From Ziziphus jujuba (taxonomy: Eukaryota; Streptophyta; Magnoliopsida; Rosales; Rhamnaceae): DNA of 64,000 nucleotides. The DNA lies in the NCBI RefSeq assembly GCF_031755915.1, contig NC_083382.1, positions 8,494,001 to 8,558,000 of the forward strand. The letters are read 5' to 3'. Numbering within the stretch: the stretch's first letter is position 1; each line of letters begins with the position of its first letter. This document shows, piece after piece, positions 11,577 through 21,505 of the stretch. Below the pieces are notes generated by a model, which ran no database searches, had not been told where the DNA came from, and saw only the letters and a list, made by a program, of their open reading frames with translations. A program made the translations under genes and the position numbers.

Positions 11577-14500
11577 ATGTCAATGGAAGAATCATCTTCG
11601 GGAGCTATGGTTAAGCTCACTGCCACAAATTATACACTTTGGAGACCTCGGATGGAAGATCTCCTCAATTGTAAGGATCTGTTTGATCCTATAGAAGCTA
11701 AAGGCGAAAACCCCGATCCCAGCAAAGTAGCAGAATGGAAGAAATTAAACAAGAAAACGATCGGTCAGATCAGGCAATGGATCGACCACAGTGTCTTCCA
11801 TCATGTAGCAAAGGAAACGGATGCATATGCCCTCTGGACAAAATTGGAGGACATGTACCAGGCCAAGACTGCTCGGAACAAAGCCCTGTTGCTTAAGCGA
11901 TTGGTACATCTCACATTACAGAGTGGAACTTCTGTAGCCGAGCATACCAGTGAGTTCCAGAGCTTGGTAAATCAACTATCTGCTGTGGATTACCAACTAG
12001 GGGATGAGGATCAAGCCCTCCTACTTCTAAGCTCTCTTCCAGACAGTTGGGAGACATTGGTAGTCTCTCTCAGCAATTCGGCCCCGAATGGCAAACTTAC
12101 TATGGCTATGGTTAAGGATGCCCTATTTAATGAAGAGGCCAGGAGAAAGGACATTGGCATGGATCAGTCACATGCCCTCGTCACAGAGAGAGGAAGACAG
12201 CAAAGAGGTGGTCGAGATAGGGGGAGAGGCAGGAGCAAGAGCAGAGGCAGATCTACAGACAGCAGAAAATCATCGTATAAGTGCTATCATTGTGGCCTGG
12301 AGGGTCACATGAAGAAGAATTGCAGAAAATTGTTGAGAGAGCAGAGACTCCAAGGTAATCAGCCGAAGAAGGATGGAGAGACACTAGTCACTTGTACAGG
12401 AGAAGTGGCGCTCTGCTCCACCGAAGAAGAGACATGCCTTCATATATCAACCCAACATGTTGAGTGGGTAGTCGATACTGCAGCATCCTACCATGTCACT
12501 CCACACAGAGATTTCTTTAAAACGTACAAAGCAGGAGACTTTGGTACGGTAAAGATGGGAAATTCCAGTTTTGCAAAGATTATAGGAACTGGTGATATTC
12601 AGGTAAAAACGAATGTTGGTTGTACAATCACTTTGAAGGATGTCCGTCATGTTCCAGATCTTCGGCTTAATCTACTTTCGGGAGCAGCCTTAGACAAGCA
12701 AGGCTATGACAACTACTTCAGCAAAGGCACATGGAAAATGACGAAAGGTGCCATAGTTGTCGCCCGAGGACATATTTGTGGAACGTTGTACAAGACTCAT
12801 GTGAAGATATGTGCAGACAGCCTCAATATTGCAGAAGGAGAGGCGTCTCAAAATCTGTGGCACCAGAGACTCGGTCACATGAGTGAAAAAGGATTGTCCA
12901 CTTTGGCAAGGAAGAAGCTTATCACTGTTTGCAAGGATGCTGCGCTAGATCCTTGTAATCACTGCTTGTTTGGTAAGCAACATAGAGTCTCCTTCAGTTC
13001 CTCTGCATCGAGAAAATCAGAGTTGCTTAGTCTGGTGCACTCTGATGTTTGTGGTCCCATGGAGATGGAATCATTAGGTGGCAACAAGTATTTCCTGACC
13101 TTCATTGATGATGCTTCACGGAAGGTGTGGGTATATTTCTTGAAGACAAAGGACCAGGTACTGGATTACTTCAAACTGTTTCATACCATGGTAGAGCGTG
13201 AAACAGGAAAGAAGCTGAAATGTCTCCGCTCAGATAATGGAGGCGAGTATACTTCCAAGGAGTTCGATGCCTACTGCAGAAGACACGGCATTCGACATGA
13301 GAAGACGGTCCCTCGCACCCCACAACATAATGGAATAGCCGAAAGAATGAACCGAACCATTATGGAAAAGGTCAGAAGTATGCTCAGTATGGCTAAGCTG
13401 CCAAAGCCATTCTGGGGAGAAGCTGTTCGTGCCGCCTGCTATTTAATCAACAGATCACCGTCAGTACCGTTGAATTTTGAAATTCCGGAGAAAATGTGGT
13501 CGGGTAAGATTCCCTCCTACTCTCATTTGAGAGTGTTTGGTTGTATAGCTTATGTACATGTATCCAAGGAGCTCAGACAGAAGCTCGATGCAAGATCTAC
13601 TCCATGCATCTTTATAGGATATGGAGACGAAGAATTCGGATACAAGTTTTGGGACCCGAAAACCAAGAAGGTTATTAGAAGCAGGGATGTAGTATTCCAT
13701 GAAAACCAGAAAATGGAAGACATTGCAAAGCCCAGAATATCTCCTAATTGTAGTTCTAGTGCCGAGAATTTTTGTCCTAATCCAGCACCAGCACAAATAG
13801 CCACAGAGGATAATGAGGTGCATGAAGATATACCAGAAGCAGACCAGGAGGAAGAAGGGGATATTGAGCAGGGGGAGACTCAATCCTCTCAAGCAGCTGC
13901 AGGGCCATCACAGCGGTCAGATGATGGTACACCTCCTGAAACCAGTAGTTTACAAGTTCGGAGATCTGAGCGAGGCCGAATTCCATCAAAGAGATTTCCA
14001 GAATCTGAGTATATTCTGCTTACTGAAGAGGGGGAGCCAGAGAGTTTCCAGGAAGCTGTTTCTCATCAAGAGAAGGAAAAGTGGCTGCAAGCAATGCAAG
14101 ATGAGATGGAATCCTTGCAGAGAAATCATACTTATGAGTTGGTTGAGCTTCCAACAGGAAAGAAGGCACTAAAGAATAAATGGGTGTTCAAGCTCAAGAA
14201 AGATGGCAGCGGAAAGGTGGTGAAACACAAAGCTCGATTGGTGGTCAAAGGATTTCTTCAGAAGAAAGGAATTGACTTTGATGAGATTTTTTCACCAGTG
14301 GTAAAAATGACTTCAATTCGAGTCATTTTTGGTTTAGTAGCAAGTCTAAACCTAGAGCTTGAGCAGATGGATGTGAAGACTGCATTTCTTCACGGTGATT
14401 TACATGAAGAAATCTACATGGAGCAGCCAGAAGGATTTGAGGTTTCAGGGAAAGAAAACCTCGTATGCAAGCTAAAGAAGAGCTTGTATGGCCTCAAGCA

Positions 14501-15593
14501 AGCACCAAGACAATGGTATAAGAAGTTTGACTCGTTTATGGTGAGTCAAGGCTATAAAAGGACTGCAGCAGACCAGTGTGTTTATATTAAAAAATTTTCA
14601 GGTGGAAACTTCATTGCACTTTTGCTATATGTGGACGACATGTTGATCGTTGGACAAGATGCAATGAAGATTAGTAAGCTGAAGAAAGAATTGTCTAAGT
14701 CTTTTGATATGAAAGACTTAGGACCAGCTCAACAAATTTTGGGAATGCAAATAATCCGAGACAGGAAGAATAGAAGGTTATGGCTATCTCAAGAGAAGTA
14801 TGTTGAACGGGTGATAAAGAGATTCAACATGGATAAAGCCAAACCGGTCAGCATTCCACTTGCAACTCATTTCAAGTTGAGTAAGAGATTGTGCCCCTCA
14901 TCCAAAGAAGAGATAGAGGAGATGGCTTCAGTACCATATTCTTCAGCGGTAGGAAGTCTGATGTATGCAATGGTGTGTACCAGACCAGACATTGCTCATG
15001 CAGTAGGTGTTGTGAGCAGATTTCTTTCAAATCCTGGAAAGAAACACTGGGAAGCAGTCAAATGGATTCTCAGGTATCTTAAAGGTACATCGAAGCTGTG
15101 CTTGTGCTACGGGGGAGGTGATCCAATCTTAGAAGGCTATACAGATGCAGATATGGCCGGAGACCCTGATAATAGAAAGTCTACATCAGGTTATCTCTAC
15201 ACTTTTGCAGGGGGAGCTGTGTCATGGCAGTCAAGATTGCAGAAGTGTGTTGCTTTATCCACTACTGAAGCAGAGTACATCGCCGCAGCAGAAGCGGGTA
15301 AGGAAATGTTGTGGTTAAAGCGTTTTCTCACAGAATTGGGCATCAAGCAAGAAGACTACAAGATACATTGTGATAATCAAAGTGCCATGGATTTGAGCAA
15401 AAACTCAATGTATCATTCCCGTACAAAGCACATTGACATTCGCTATCATTGGATACGCGAAGTAATAGGTCAACAGTTGCTGAAACTGTTGAAGATTCAC
15501 ACAAAAGAGAATCCAGCAGATATGCTAACAAAAGTTGTTGCTCAAGAGAAGCTGAAGCTATGCAGAGACATAGCTGGAATAGATGGCAGATGA
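11577..15593 (+). CDS. C1a Gag-Pol polyprotein, Ty1/copia
   Basis: One open frame of 1338 codons encodes everything a copia element needs. In order: a Gag capsid region (about residues 1-200) with a UBN2-like WTKLEDMYQ segment; an Arg/Gly-rich stretch; a zinc knuckle CYHCGLEGHMKKNC near residue 240; an aspartic protease with WVVDTAAS near 296-303; a GAG-pre-integrase zinc motif (LWHQRLGH followed by CNHC); an integrase core with the DDE pattern HSDVCG, SDNGGEY and NGIAERMN; a reverse transcriptase with YVDD near residue 1018; and RNase H with STTEAEY and the terminal ADMLTK motif. No stop or frameshift is present. The protease motif is DTA rather than DSG/DTG, which should be compared with relatives. 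The ATG at 11577 is the first in frame after the leader repeats and is conserved in C1b; a second Met follows two codons later. Confidence 0.96.
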   Translation: MSMEESSSGAMVKLTATNYTLWRPRMEDLLNCKDLFDPIEAKGENPDPSKVAEWKKLNKKTIGQIRQWIDHSVFHHVAKETDAYALWTKLEDMYQAKTARNKALLLKRLVHLTLQSGTSVAEHTSEFQSLVNQLSAVDYQLGDEDQALLLLSSLPDSWETLVVSLSNSAPNGKLTMAMVKDALFNEEARRKDIGMDQSHALVTERGRQQRGGRDRGRGRSKSRGRSTDSRKSSYKCYHCGLEGHMKKNCRKLLREQRLQGNQPKKDGETLVTCTGEVALCSTEEETCLHISTQHVEWVVDTAASYHVTPHRDFFKTYKAGDFGTVKMGNSSFAKIIGTGDIQVKTNVGCTITLKDVRHVPDLRLNLLSGAALDKQGYDNYFSKGTWKMTKGAIVVARGHICGTLYKTHVKICADSLNIAEGEASQNLWHQRLGHMSEKGLSTLARKKLITVCKDAALDPCNHCLFGKQHRVSFSSSASRKSELLSLVHSDVCGPMEMESLGGNKYFLTFIDDASRKVWVYFLKTKDQVLDYFKLFHTMVERETGKKLKCLRSDNGGEYTSKEFDAYCRRHGIRHEKTVPRTPQHNGIAERMNRTIMEKVRSMLSMAKLPKPFWGEAVRAACYLINRSPSVPLNFEIPEKMWSGKIPSYSHLRVFGCIAYVHVSKELRQKLDARSTPCIFIGYGDEEFGYKFWDPKTKKVIRSRDVVFHENQKMEDIAKPRISPNCSSSAENFCPNPAPAQIATEDNEVHEDIPEADQEEEGDIEQGETQSSQAAAGPSQRSDDGTPPETSSLQVRRSERGRIPSKRFPESEYILLTEEGEPESFQEAVSHQEKEKWLQAMQDEMESLQRNHTYELVELPTGKKALKNKWVFKLKKDGSGKVVKHKARLVVKGFLQKKGIDFDEIFSPVVKMTSIRVIFGLVASLNLELEQMDVKTAFLHGDLHEEIYMEQPEGFEVSGKENLVCKLKKSLYGLKQAPRQWYKKFDSFMVSQGYKRTAADQCVYIKKFSGGNFIALLLYVDDMLIVGQDAMKISKLKKELSKSFDMKDLGPAQQILGMQIIRDRKNRRLWLSQEKYVERVIKRFNMDKAKPVSIPLATHFKLSKRLCPSSKEEIEEMASVPYSSAVGSLMYAMVCTRPDIAHAVGVVSRFLSNPGKKHWEAVKWILRYLKGTSKLCLCYGGGDPILEGYTDADMAGDPDNRKSTSGYLYTFAGGAVSWQSRLQKCVALSTTEAEYIAAAEAGKEMLWLKRFLTELGIKQEDYKIHCDNQSAMDLSKNSMYHSRTKHIDIRYHWIREVIGQQLLKLLKIHTKENPADMLTKVVAQEKLKLCRDIAGIDGR

Positions 15594-15607
15594 CCATCAG
15601 TTTTAAA

Positions 15608-15627
15608 TGCGGCTGGAGGGGGAGAAT
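15608..15627 (+). other. C1a polypurine tract
   Basis: A purine-rich stretch containing GGAGGGGGAGAA lies immediately before the 3' LTR, the expected primer for plus-strand DNA synthesis. Confidence 0.8.
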
Positions 15628-16060
15628 TGTGAAGTCCAGCCGCACCAACCACACCAACCTCACCAACCACAGCCGCACCAACCACAGCCACCATTGTTGA
15701 CAGCCACCATTGTTGACCGATCAACAATTGTGGGCTAAGACGTTGAAAGTGTGGCCTTGTAAGCCTATAAATAGGCTCCTTACCATTGCATGAAAACCAA
15801 GCCAAGAGAGCAATCTCAATCCTCCCAAGTGAGGAGAATTGAGAGAAAACTCCAAGAGAGAGAGTTGTTTAAGTTCCAGAGAGAACTTGAGAGAAGAGTG
15901 AGCAATTCCAGAGAGAATTGGAGAGTGCAGAGAGAGGTTCCACGAGAGAATCCTCCATGAGAGAAGTTTTTATTTTTGTATTCTATTTTTAAGAGATTAA
16001 TAGAATTCTTTTATTTTTCTTCTCATATTTCTTCTCTAAAGTGGTCAGAGAACCACAACA
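15628..16060 (+). repeat. C1a 3' LTR
   Basis: 433 bp, the same length and, by eye, the same sequence as the 5' LTR. It is followed directly by the ATATC target duplication. Confidence 0.95.
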
Positions 16061-16212
16061 ATATCTATCTATTACTCTGATATTAAATGTATTTTTGGCA
16101 AAAGATTCTCTCATTAATTTACAATACTTATACTCAATAGTATTCATTACACATGATATTTCTATTGTAAATCACCTAAACATCACCACTTGATATGTAT
16201 AAAAATTGCTGA

Positions 16213-17661
16213 TCATTGTAATTGTGGCTGGGATGCTACTAGTGGTATTAGAACATTAGAAGCTTCGTTTGAGTTTTCAGTCCCCTTTAACTCAATTTCT
16301 CTATTCCCATCCAAACTAGCTACTCTTCCACCCTCCTTCATTCTCTTATATAACCACCACGCGCCAGCAAGTACAATCAACAATCCAATGATGCTGCCAA
16401 TACCTGCACAACAACACCACCCCAAAAGAAATAAAAATCAAACTACAATATTACAACTTCCAAAAATTGAAACTGTTTGTTCATAAACAGAACTGATTCA
16501 TGCATGCGGGATCAATACCAATACGGATGAGATTAAGCACAGAGTGTTCATTATGAGATGGATAGTAGCATCCGTAACCCCCAAAATCGTTTTGACAAAC
16601 TCCACCGTACTGTGTACAGCTATTGCTATCTTCCTTGCATTCATCAATATCTGCCAGCAAAACAAACAAATTATTTTCAGACACCTCAGAAATTTAAAAT
16701 TTTCAAGAATATTGCGAGTTTAAATGTGGAAATGGTGTAGAGTTTTACTTTAACATACCTTTACATCCTTCAATAAGATAAGGGTTTCCTTCAAATCCCC
16801 ATCCACAGCTACATTCAACCCTGGACTGATTGAATATTACTGAAGAAGAAGTGGCAATATCATTATAATATGTATAGCAAGTCGAATTTCTGTAGCATCC
16901 ATACTCGGAGTTTACACTATCCCAATAGCATTTGGGATTTGACCAAGTTGATTTATTAGTCTCAAAAGAAGTTCCAAATACATCAAACGCTGAATAATAT
17001 AATTCCCATTCAAGCAACACAGGCACATCAACCATCTCTTTAAACGAATAAATATCGGTAAAATTGGACATAAACCAATCTTGATCCACAAGGAAAGCAT
17101 ACTTGCAAACCTTCTCTTTTTCGCTGTCAACGGCATGAAAAGTGGTCTTGAAGGAATTTAGATTCAAGGGGATGTTTGTCTGGCAGCAATTTATCCCACT
17201 ACAGCTGTGGTTTCCAGTCTCACCGCAAGTGGACATGCAGCCGGCAATATTCGTCGACAATTTCGACGAAATCAACAACCCAAATGCTCCACAACCTACA
17301 GCGGTGAATCTGTTCTTCTGTGAAAACACAAAAGGGCTACCTTCCAAGTTGGGGCTCTGGCGGGTTTCTCTGTTGCAGTTCCAAAAGGTAATGGGGTTTC
17401 TAACCAGAATCGTGCCAGCTTCGACGGAAATCTCTATCACTTCCTGCTTGATGTGCTTAAAAGTGGTATGGTGTTGTCTTTGATGCAAAGTACTTCAAAC
17501 CATTCATTGAGGAAACAGCCGGATCCGATTCCGAAAGGGTATGGGATGCTCACGTTTCCGCATTGCTTTTGACAGCCTGACTTGGCTGTGGGCGCTCCTG
17601 ATGCTACTTCAATGACGAAAAAACATAAAAGAAGGACATGGGTTATCATTTTGCCAACCAT
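16213..17661 (-). pseudogene. WAK1: WAK-like ectodomain gene, frameshifted and lacking its kinase
   Basis: Exon 1 (17661-16759) encodes a signal peptide (MVGKMITHVLLLCFF) and a GUB_WAK-type galacturonan-binding domain (CGNVSIPYPFGIGSGCF, later SEYGCYRNSTCYTY and CGWGFEGNPY). Exon 2 (16650-16525, 126 nt) encodes a calcium-binding EGF-like segment DIDECKEDSNSC. Exon 3 (16403-16213) encodes a TM helix (IIGLLIVLAGAWWLY) and about 45 further residues. Splice sites are GT-AG. Exon 1 is 903 nt, whereas WAK2 exon 1 is 907 nt and exon 2 requires phase 1, so one net indel is needed; the frame changes between about 17437 and 17488. The exon-3 tail has no similarity to the kinase exon of WAK2. If read through the frameshift, the product would be a membrane-anchored ectodomain without a kinase. 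Loss of function is likely. Confidence 0.85.
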
Positions 17662-18620
17662 GTTCCTCTGTTTTCTGGATCCTCTGTTTTCTTCGTTTTC
17701 TTGTCTGTATTGACTCGGTTATCTATGATTATTACCAAAATAATAATAATAATAATAAATAAATAAATAAATAAATAACAATAATAATAAAATAAAATAA
17801 AATAAAATAAACTTCGGTTATCTACGTTAATAACTAAAACAAAAAAACACATTACATGTCCATATTTGTTTGAATGTGTTTGTTTGTTTGTTTTCTTTTT
17901 TTCTTTATATTGGATCTTGATCAAGGAAAGTTCAAGGTGGATTGTTAGTCAGAACACAGAATGTTCTACCAGCTGCTCTGTTTGACCGTTTAATTTTATG
18001 CAATGCATTATCGAGTCAGCGTGACAAGGCAGAGGAAAAGAAAATGAGACAGAAAAAAATAATAAAAATGTAAGCAAACTAAGCTGTTGCTCACCATCAT
18101 TAATTGATTATTTGAATATTATGACTCAATTGGTCAGACTATATCATAATGAATGTTACTAGAGTTTCAAATGTTCTATTACGCCAACTATCGAATTGTT
18201 CCGGATGAAACAAAGAGTAATTTCTACGAAATGTCGAGATGTCGAAAACCCAAAAAGAAAGCTTTTGCAATTAATGCTTAGGTTGGTAGAGACATCAATT
18301 CAAACCGAGTTTCAATTTTTAATTAATGGTCATTGGGTCATATATATATATATACACATATATGAATAAATAATTAGATGTTGGGTAAAAATAGAAAGAC
18401 CAAGAAAAAAGAAATTCATCTATAGGTCACTTCAGTAATTAAATTAAGGAGGATTTGGTCATGGAACGAGTCTGCTAGCATTAGACACTCATTGCGTGGT
18501 AACTATTCTATGTGATGATATTGAAGAAATTCATCAAAGCAAATGTGCATTTTTCAATTTGCTAATATGCTCTATATATTACTATCTTTACTGATGATTA
18601 ACAAAAAATGGAAAAGGAAA
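17662..18620. other. Intergenic region between WAK1 and WAK2, with AT microsatellites
   Basis: It should hold the WAK1 promoter and the WAK2 3' UTR. An (AAT/AAAT/AAAAT)n tract covers about 17738-17810 and a short (TA)n run lies near 18341-18352. No ORF with family resemblance and no transposon ends were seen. Confidence 0.55.
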
Positions 18621-19837
18621 TTACTTATAAGTAAGCATATGTTTCTCATTTAGAGGTGCTTCCATATCCGATGAGGAAGCAATACCACCATAAGAAGCTG
18701 ACCATGTCGATATCGAAACATCATCCCAAGGTGCAGTCATTTGATTTCGATCAAATTCAACCACTTCAACATTTTGCTCAACATAATTAGAAGCTTTAAC
18801 TGATTTTTGAATTCGCTCCAGATCCATTGCCACTTCTTTCATCGAAGGTCTTTTCCTTCCACTCAAATCCAAGCATCTTTTCGCAAGTTTAGCAACTGCT
18901 ATTATTGCTTCTTTTTTGCCAGTTGCTTCCTTCAAAACTTGAGCATCAACAATGTCAAACAAACGATTATCTTCCATGGAAAGAATGAAAGACGCTGCAA
19001 GACTTCCTCCTTCCTCTGCCTCAATAAAAACTGGTTTTCGTCCTGTCAACAGCTCAGCAAGAACCACCCCAAAGCTATATACATCACTCTTATCGGTAAA
19101 CTGGCTTGACTGGAAGTACTCAGGGTCCAAGTATCCAAATGTGCCATATACTAATGTGGTGAGGTGTGTTTGCTCAATGGTAACCGATCTTGAAGTTCCA
19201 AAATCTCCTATTTTTGCTCTGTACTTTTCGTCTAGGAGAATATTTGAAGACTTTATGTCACGGTGATAAATGGGAAAGGAAGCGGCAGAATGCAAGTAGG
19301 AAAAAGCTCCTGCAATTTCCTTTGCAATTCGTAATCGGGTTTCCCATGTTAGTTGAAAGTCCTCATTTTGATCATGGATATACCGAAACAATGTTCCGTT
19401 TGGTATAAACTCATAAACTAGCAGAGGAACTTCAGTTTCTAAACAACATCCCAGTAGTTTCACAACATTCCTGTGATTAATTTGTGAAAGAATGACAACT
19501 TCATTAATGAACTCCGTAACTTTGAATGCATCAACCTTTTTAGATTTCTTGACAGCAACAATTTTTCCATCTGCCAACATTCCTTTGTAAACAGTACCTT
19601 GACCTCCCTGGCCAAGAACTCTGTTCATGTTAAACTGGTCAGTTGCCTTCTCTAACTCATCTGATTTAAACAACTTGGTTTTCTCAATATTGGCTTCCCC
19701 TGAAGATAATTGTTCTTGTAACAACAATCCACCATTTTGTTTGAAAAACTTTTCTATGCGTCTTTTTCTCATATACTTAGTTAGCAACCATGCCGAAGCC
19801 GATAGAAACAACAATCCAAGGACGCCGCTGCCAACAC
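18621..19837 (-). CDS. WAK2 exon 3: transmembrane and Ser/Thr kinase exon of the disrupted WAK-like gene
   Basis: An intact 1217-nt exon opens after acceptor AATGCAG (phase 1) and ends at a TAA at 18621-18623. It encodes a TM helix ([15 protein letters not shown], about residues 4-18), a juxtamembrane region ending [15 protein letters not shown], and a full protein kinase: glycine loop [11 protein letters not shown] (about 76-86), catalytic Lys in VAVKK (about 97), [12 protein letters not shown] (about 192-203), DFGTS (about 212-216), [25 protein letters not shown] and [14 protein letters not shown]. The HRD arginine marks an RD kinase. Length and motifs are typical of WAK/WAK-like receptors, which sense cell-wall oligogalacturonides. 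Its ectodomain exons are 15 kb away (35382-36861) because C1b inserted into exon 2. The exon itself has no visible defect, but in the split gene it is probably not translated as part of a receptor. Confidence 0.9.
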
Positions 19838-20143
19838 CTGCATTCATCAATCAAAAAGGAAAAATAACCTCAATAGTCAATTGCATGAAGTTGACAACAT
19901 AAAATACAATTTGTGCCATATGTGTTGGATAACAACCCTTATAAATTCAACAAAAAATGTCCATGTTTTGTGGTACGTTGGGAAAAGACAAGGCAATAAA
20001 GGAAGGTTTTTAATCTGCTCAATATGTAATATTTTGTACTCGAATCCAGACACCATTCATAGCTTTTTTGTTTTTCTTATTTTATATATATATATATATA
20101 TATACTAGTTGAATTAATTAGTGATTCATTAATTAGAGCATAC
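19838..20143 (-). other. WAK2 intron 2
   Basis: On the minus strand it begins at donor TTG/GTATGC (GT at 20143-20142) and ends at acceptor GCAG before exon 3. It includes a (TA)n microsatellite near 20082-20104. The last three bases of exon 2 (20144-20146) and the left target duplication lie just beside it. Confidence 0.75.
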
Positions 20144-20151
20144 CAATTAAA

Positions 20152-20577
20152 TGTTGTGGTTCTCTGACCACTTTAGAGAAGAAATATGAGAAGAAAATAA
20201 AAGAATTCTATTAATCTCTTAAAAATAGAATACAAAAATAAAAACTTCTCTCATGGAGGATTCTCTCGTGGAACCTCTCTCTGCACTCTCCAATTCTCTC
20301 TGGAATTGCTCACTCTTCTCTCAAGTTCTCTCTGGAACTTAAACAACTCTCTCTCTTGGAGTTTTCTCTCAATTCTCCTCACTTGGGAGGATTGAGATTG
20401 CTCTCTTGGCTTAGTTATCATGGAACGGTAAGGAGCCTATTTATAGGCTTACAAGGCCACAATTTTCAACATCTTAGCCCACAATTGTTGATCGGTGCAG
20501 CATGTCAACAATGGTGGCTGTGGTTGGTGCGGCTGTGGTTGGTGAGGTTGGTGTGGTTGGTGCGGCTGGACTTCACA
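20152..20577 (-). repeat. C1b 3' LTR
   Basis: 426 bp, the reverse complement of the C1a LTR type. It contains the TATAAATA-type promoter motif at about 20440-20447 on the minus strand. Confidence 0.93.
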
Positions 20578-20612
20578 ATTCTCCCCCTCCAGCCGCATTT
20601 AAAAACTGATGG

Positions 20613-21042
20613 TCATCTGCCATCTATTCCAGCTATGTCTCTGCATAGCTTCAGCTTCTCTTGAGCAACAACTTTTGTTAGCATATCTGCTGGATTCTCT
20701 TTTGTGTGGATCTTCATCAGTTTCAGCAACTGTTGATCTATTACTTCGCGTATCCAATGATAGCGGATGTCAATGTGCTTTGTACGGGAATGATACATTG
20801 AATTTTTGCTCAAATCCATGGCACTTTGGTTATCACAATGTATCTTGTAGTCTTCTTGCTTGATGCCCAATTCTGTGAGAAAACGCTTTAACCACAACAT
20901 TTCCTTACCCGCTTCCGCTGCGGCAATGTACTCTGCTTCAGTAGTGGATAAAGCAACACACTTCTGCAATCTTGACAGCCATGACACAGCTCCCACTGCA
21001 AAAGTGCAGAGATAACCTGATGTAGACTTTCTATTATCAGGG
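20613..21042 (-). pseudogene. C1b RNase H C-terminal fragment
   Basis: It encodes from PDNRKSTSGYL through STTEAEY and the CDNQSAMDLSKNSMYHSRT stretch to ADMLTK and the natural stop. It aligns with residues 1194-1338 of the C1a polyprotein. Its upstream part resumes at 30638 on the other side of G1. Confidence 0.93.
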
Positions 21043-21082
21043 TGTAACACCCCGTCCCAAATCGCACCGGAATCCGTGCACG

Positions 21083-21163
21083 TTGACCGAGGTTGACCGT
21101 TGACCGTTGACCGAAGGGGGTCAAAAGTTGACTTTTTGAGTCGGTGAGAATTTTGAGTTGACT
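21083..21163 (+). promoter_or_regulatory. W-box cluster at the start of the G1 5' LTR
   Basis: Seven TTGAC(C/T) cores in 81 bp: four direct TTGACC (from 21083, 21093, 21100 and 21107), one inverted GGTCAA (21119) and two TTGACT (21128 and 21158). TTGAC(C/T) is the WRKY-factor W-box. The same cluster is at 27699-27779 in the 3' LTR, with diverged versions in A1, A2 and A3. Regulatory activity is inferred. Confidence 0.5.
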
Positions 21164-21468
21164 AGGGTACTGTGGCGAAGTGCACGATGCCACGAGTTCG
21201 TAGACTGGTAGCACGTCGAAAACGGAGCTACGGTTTGAAAGTTATGGACGAAACAAGTTGCGGTCCAAACTGTCCAAGGGGTGCCGGAGTTGACTTTTTT
21301 TTTATGGGGAATTGAGCTTTGACTCATGCATGGTTGTGAAGTGCTCGTCGATACGAGTTCACAGACTAGCGGCACGCTCAAAACGGACATCCGGTTAAAA
21401 AGTTATGGACGTTTGAAGTTTACTGGATACCGTATTATTTTAATGTTTTTGGGTCGGTGAACAGTGAA

Positions 21469-21505
21469 ATGCCACGTGTCAGCTTCTGAGTGGTCCACGT
21501 GGCAT
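21469..21505 (+). promoter_or_regulatory. Inverted repeat of two G-boxes in the G1 LTR
   Basis: ATGCCACGTG and CCACGTGGCAT face each other 16 bp apart, so both a hairpin and a paired CACGTG site are possible. It is repeated at 28085-28121. The older copies A1, A2 and A3 retain only decayed forms. Confidence 0.5.

Larger units (their letters stand above)
10445..16060 (+). mobile_element. C1a: full-length Ty1/copia retrotransposon, apparently intact
   Basis: A 5616-bp element with 433-bp LTRs (10445-10877 and 15628-16060) that look identical base for base, flanked by a perfect 5-bp duplication ATATC (10440-10444 and 16061-16065). A primer-binding site, a long leader, one uninterrupted gag-pol frame, a polypurine tract and the second LTR follow in canonical order. 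Nothing visible would prevent autonomous transposition. The sister copy C1b at 20152-35381 is closely similar along its length. With integrase before reverse transcriptase the element is copia, and the polyprotein resembles the Tork/Tnt1-type group, although the lineage was not tested by a tree. Confidence 0.96.

Noticed and set aside
13461..13989. Antisense frames within the C1a pol
   Set aside because: They are shadows of the gag-pol frame and appear at the same place in C1b only because the sequence is shared.
16239..16252. TGGTATTAGAAC as a primer-binding site of another LTR element
   Set aside because: No LTR end lies next to it and it falls inside the WAK1 exon 3 frame.
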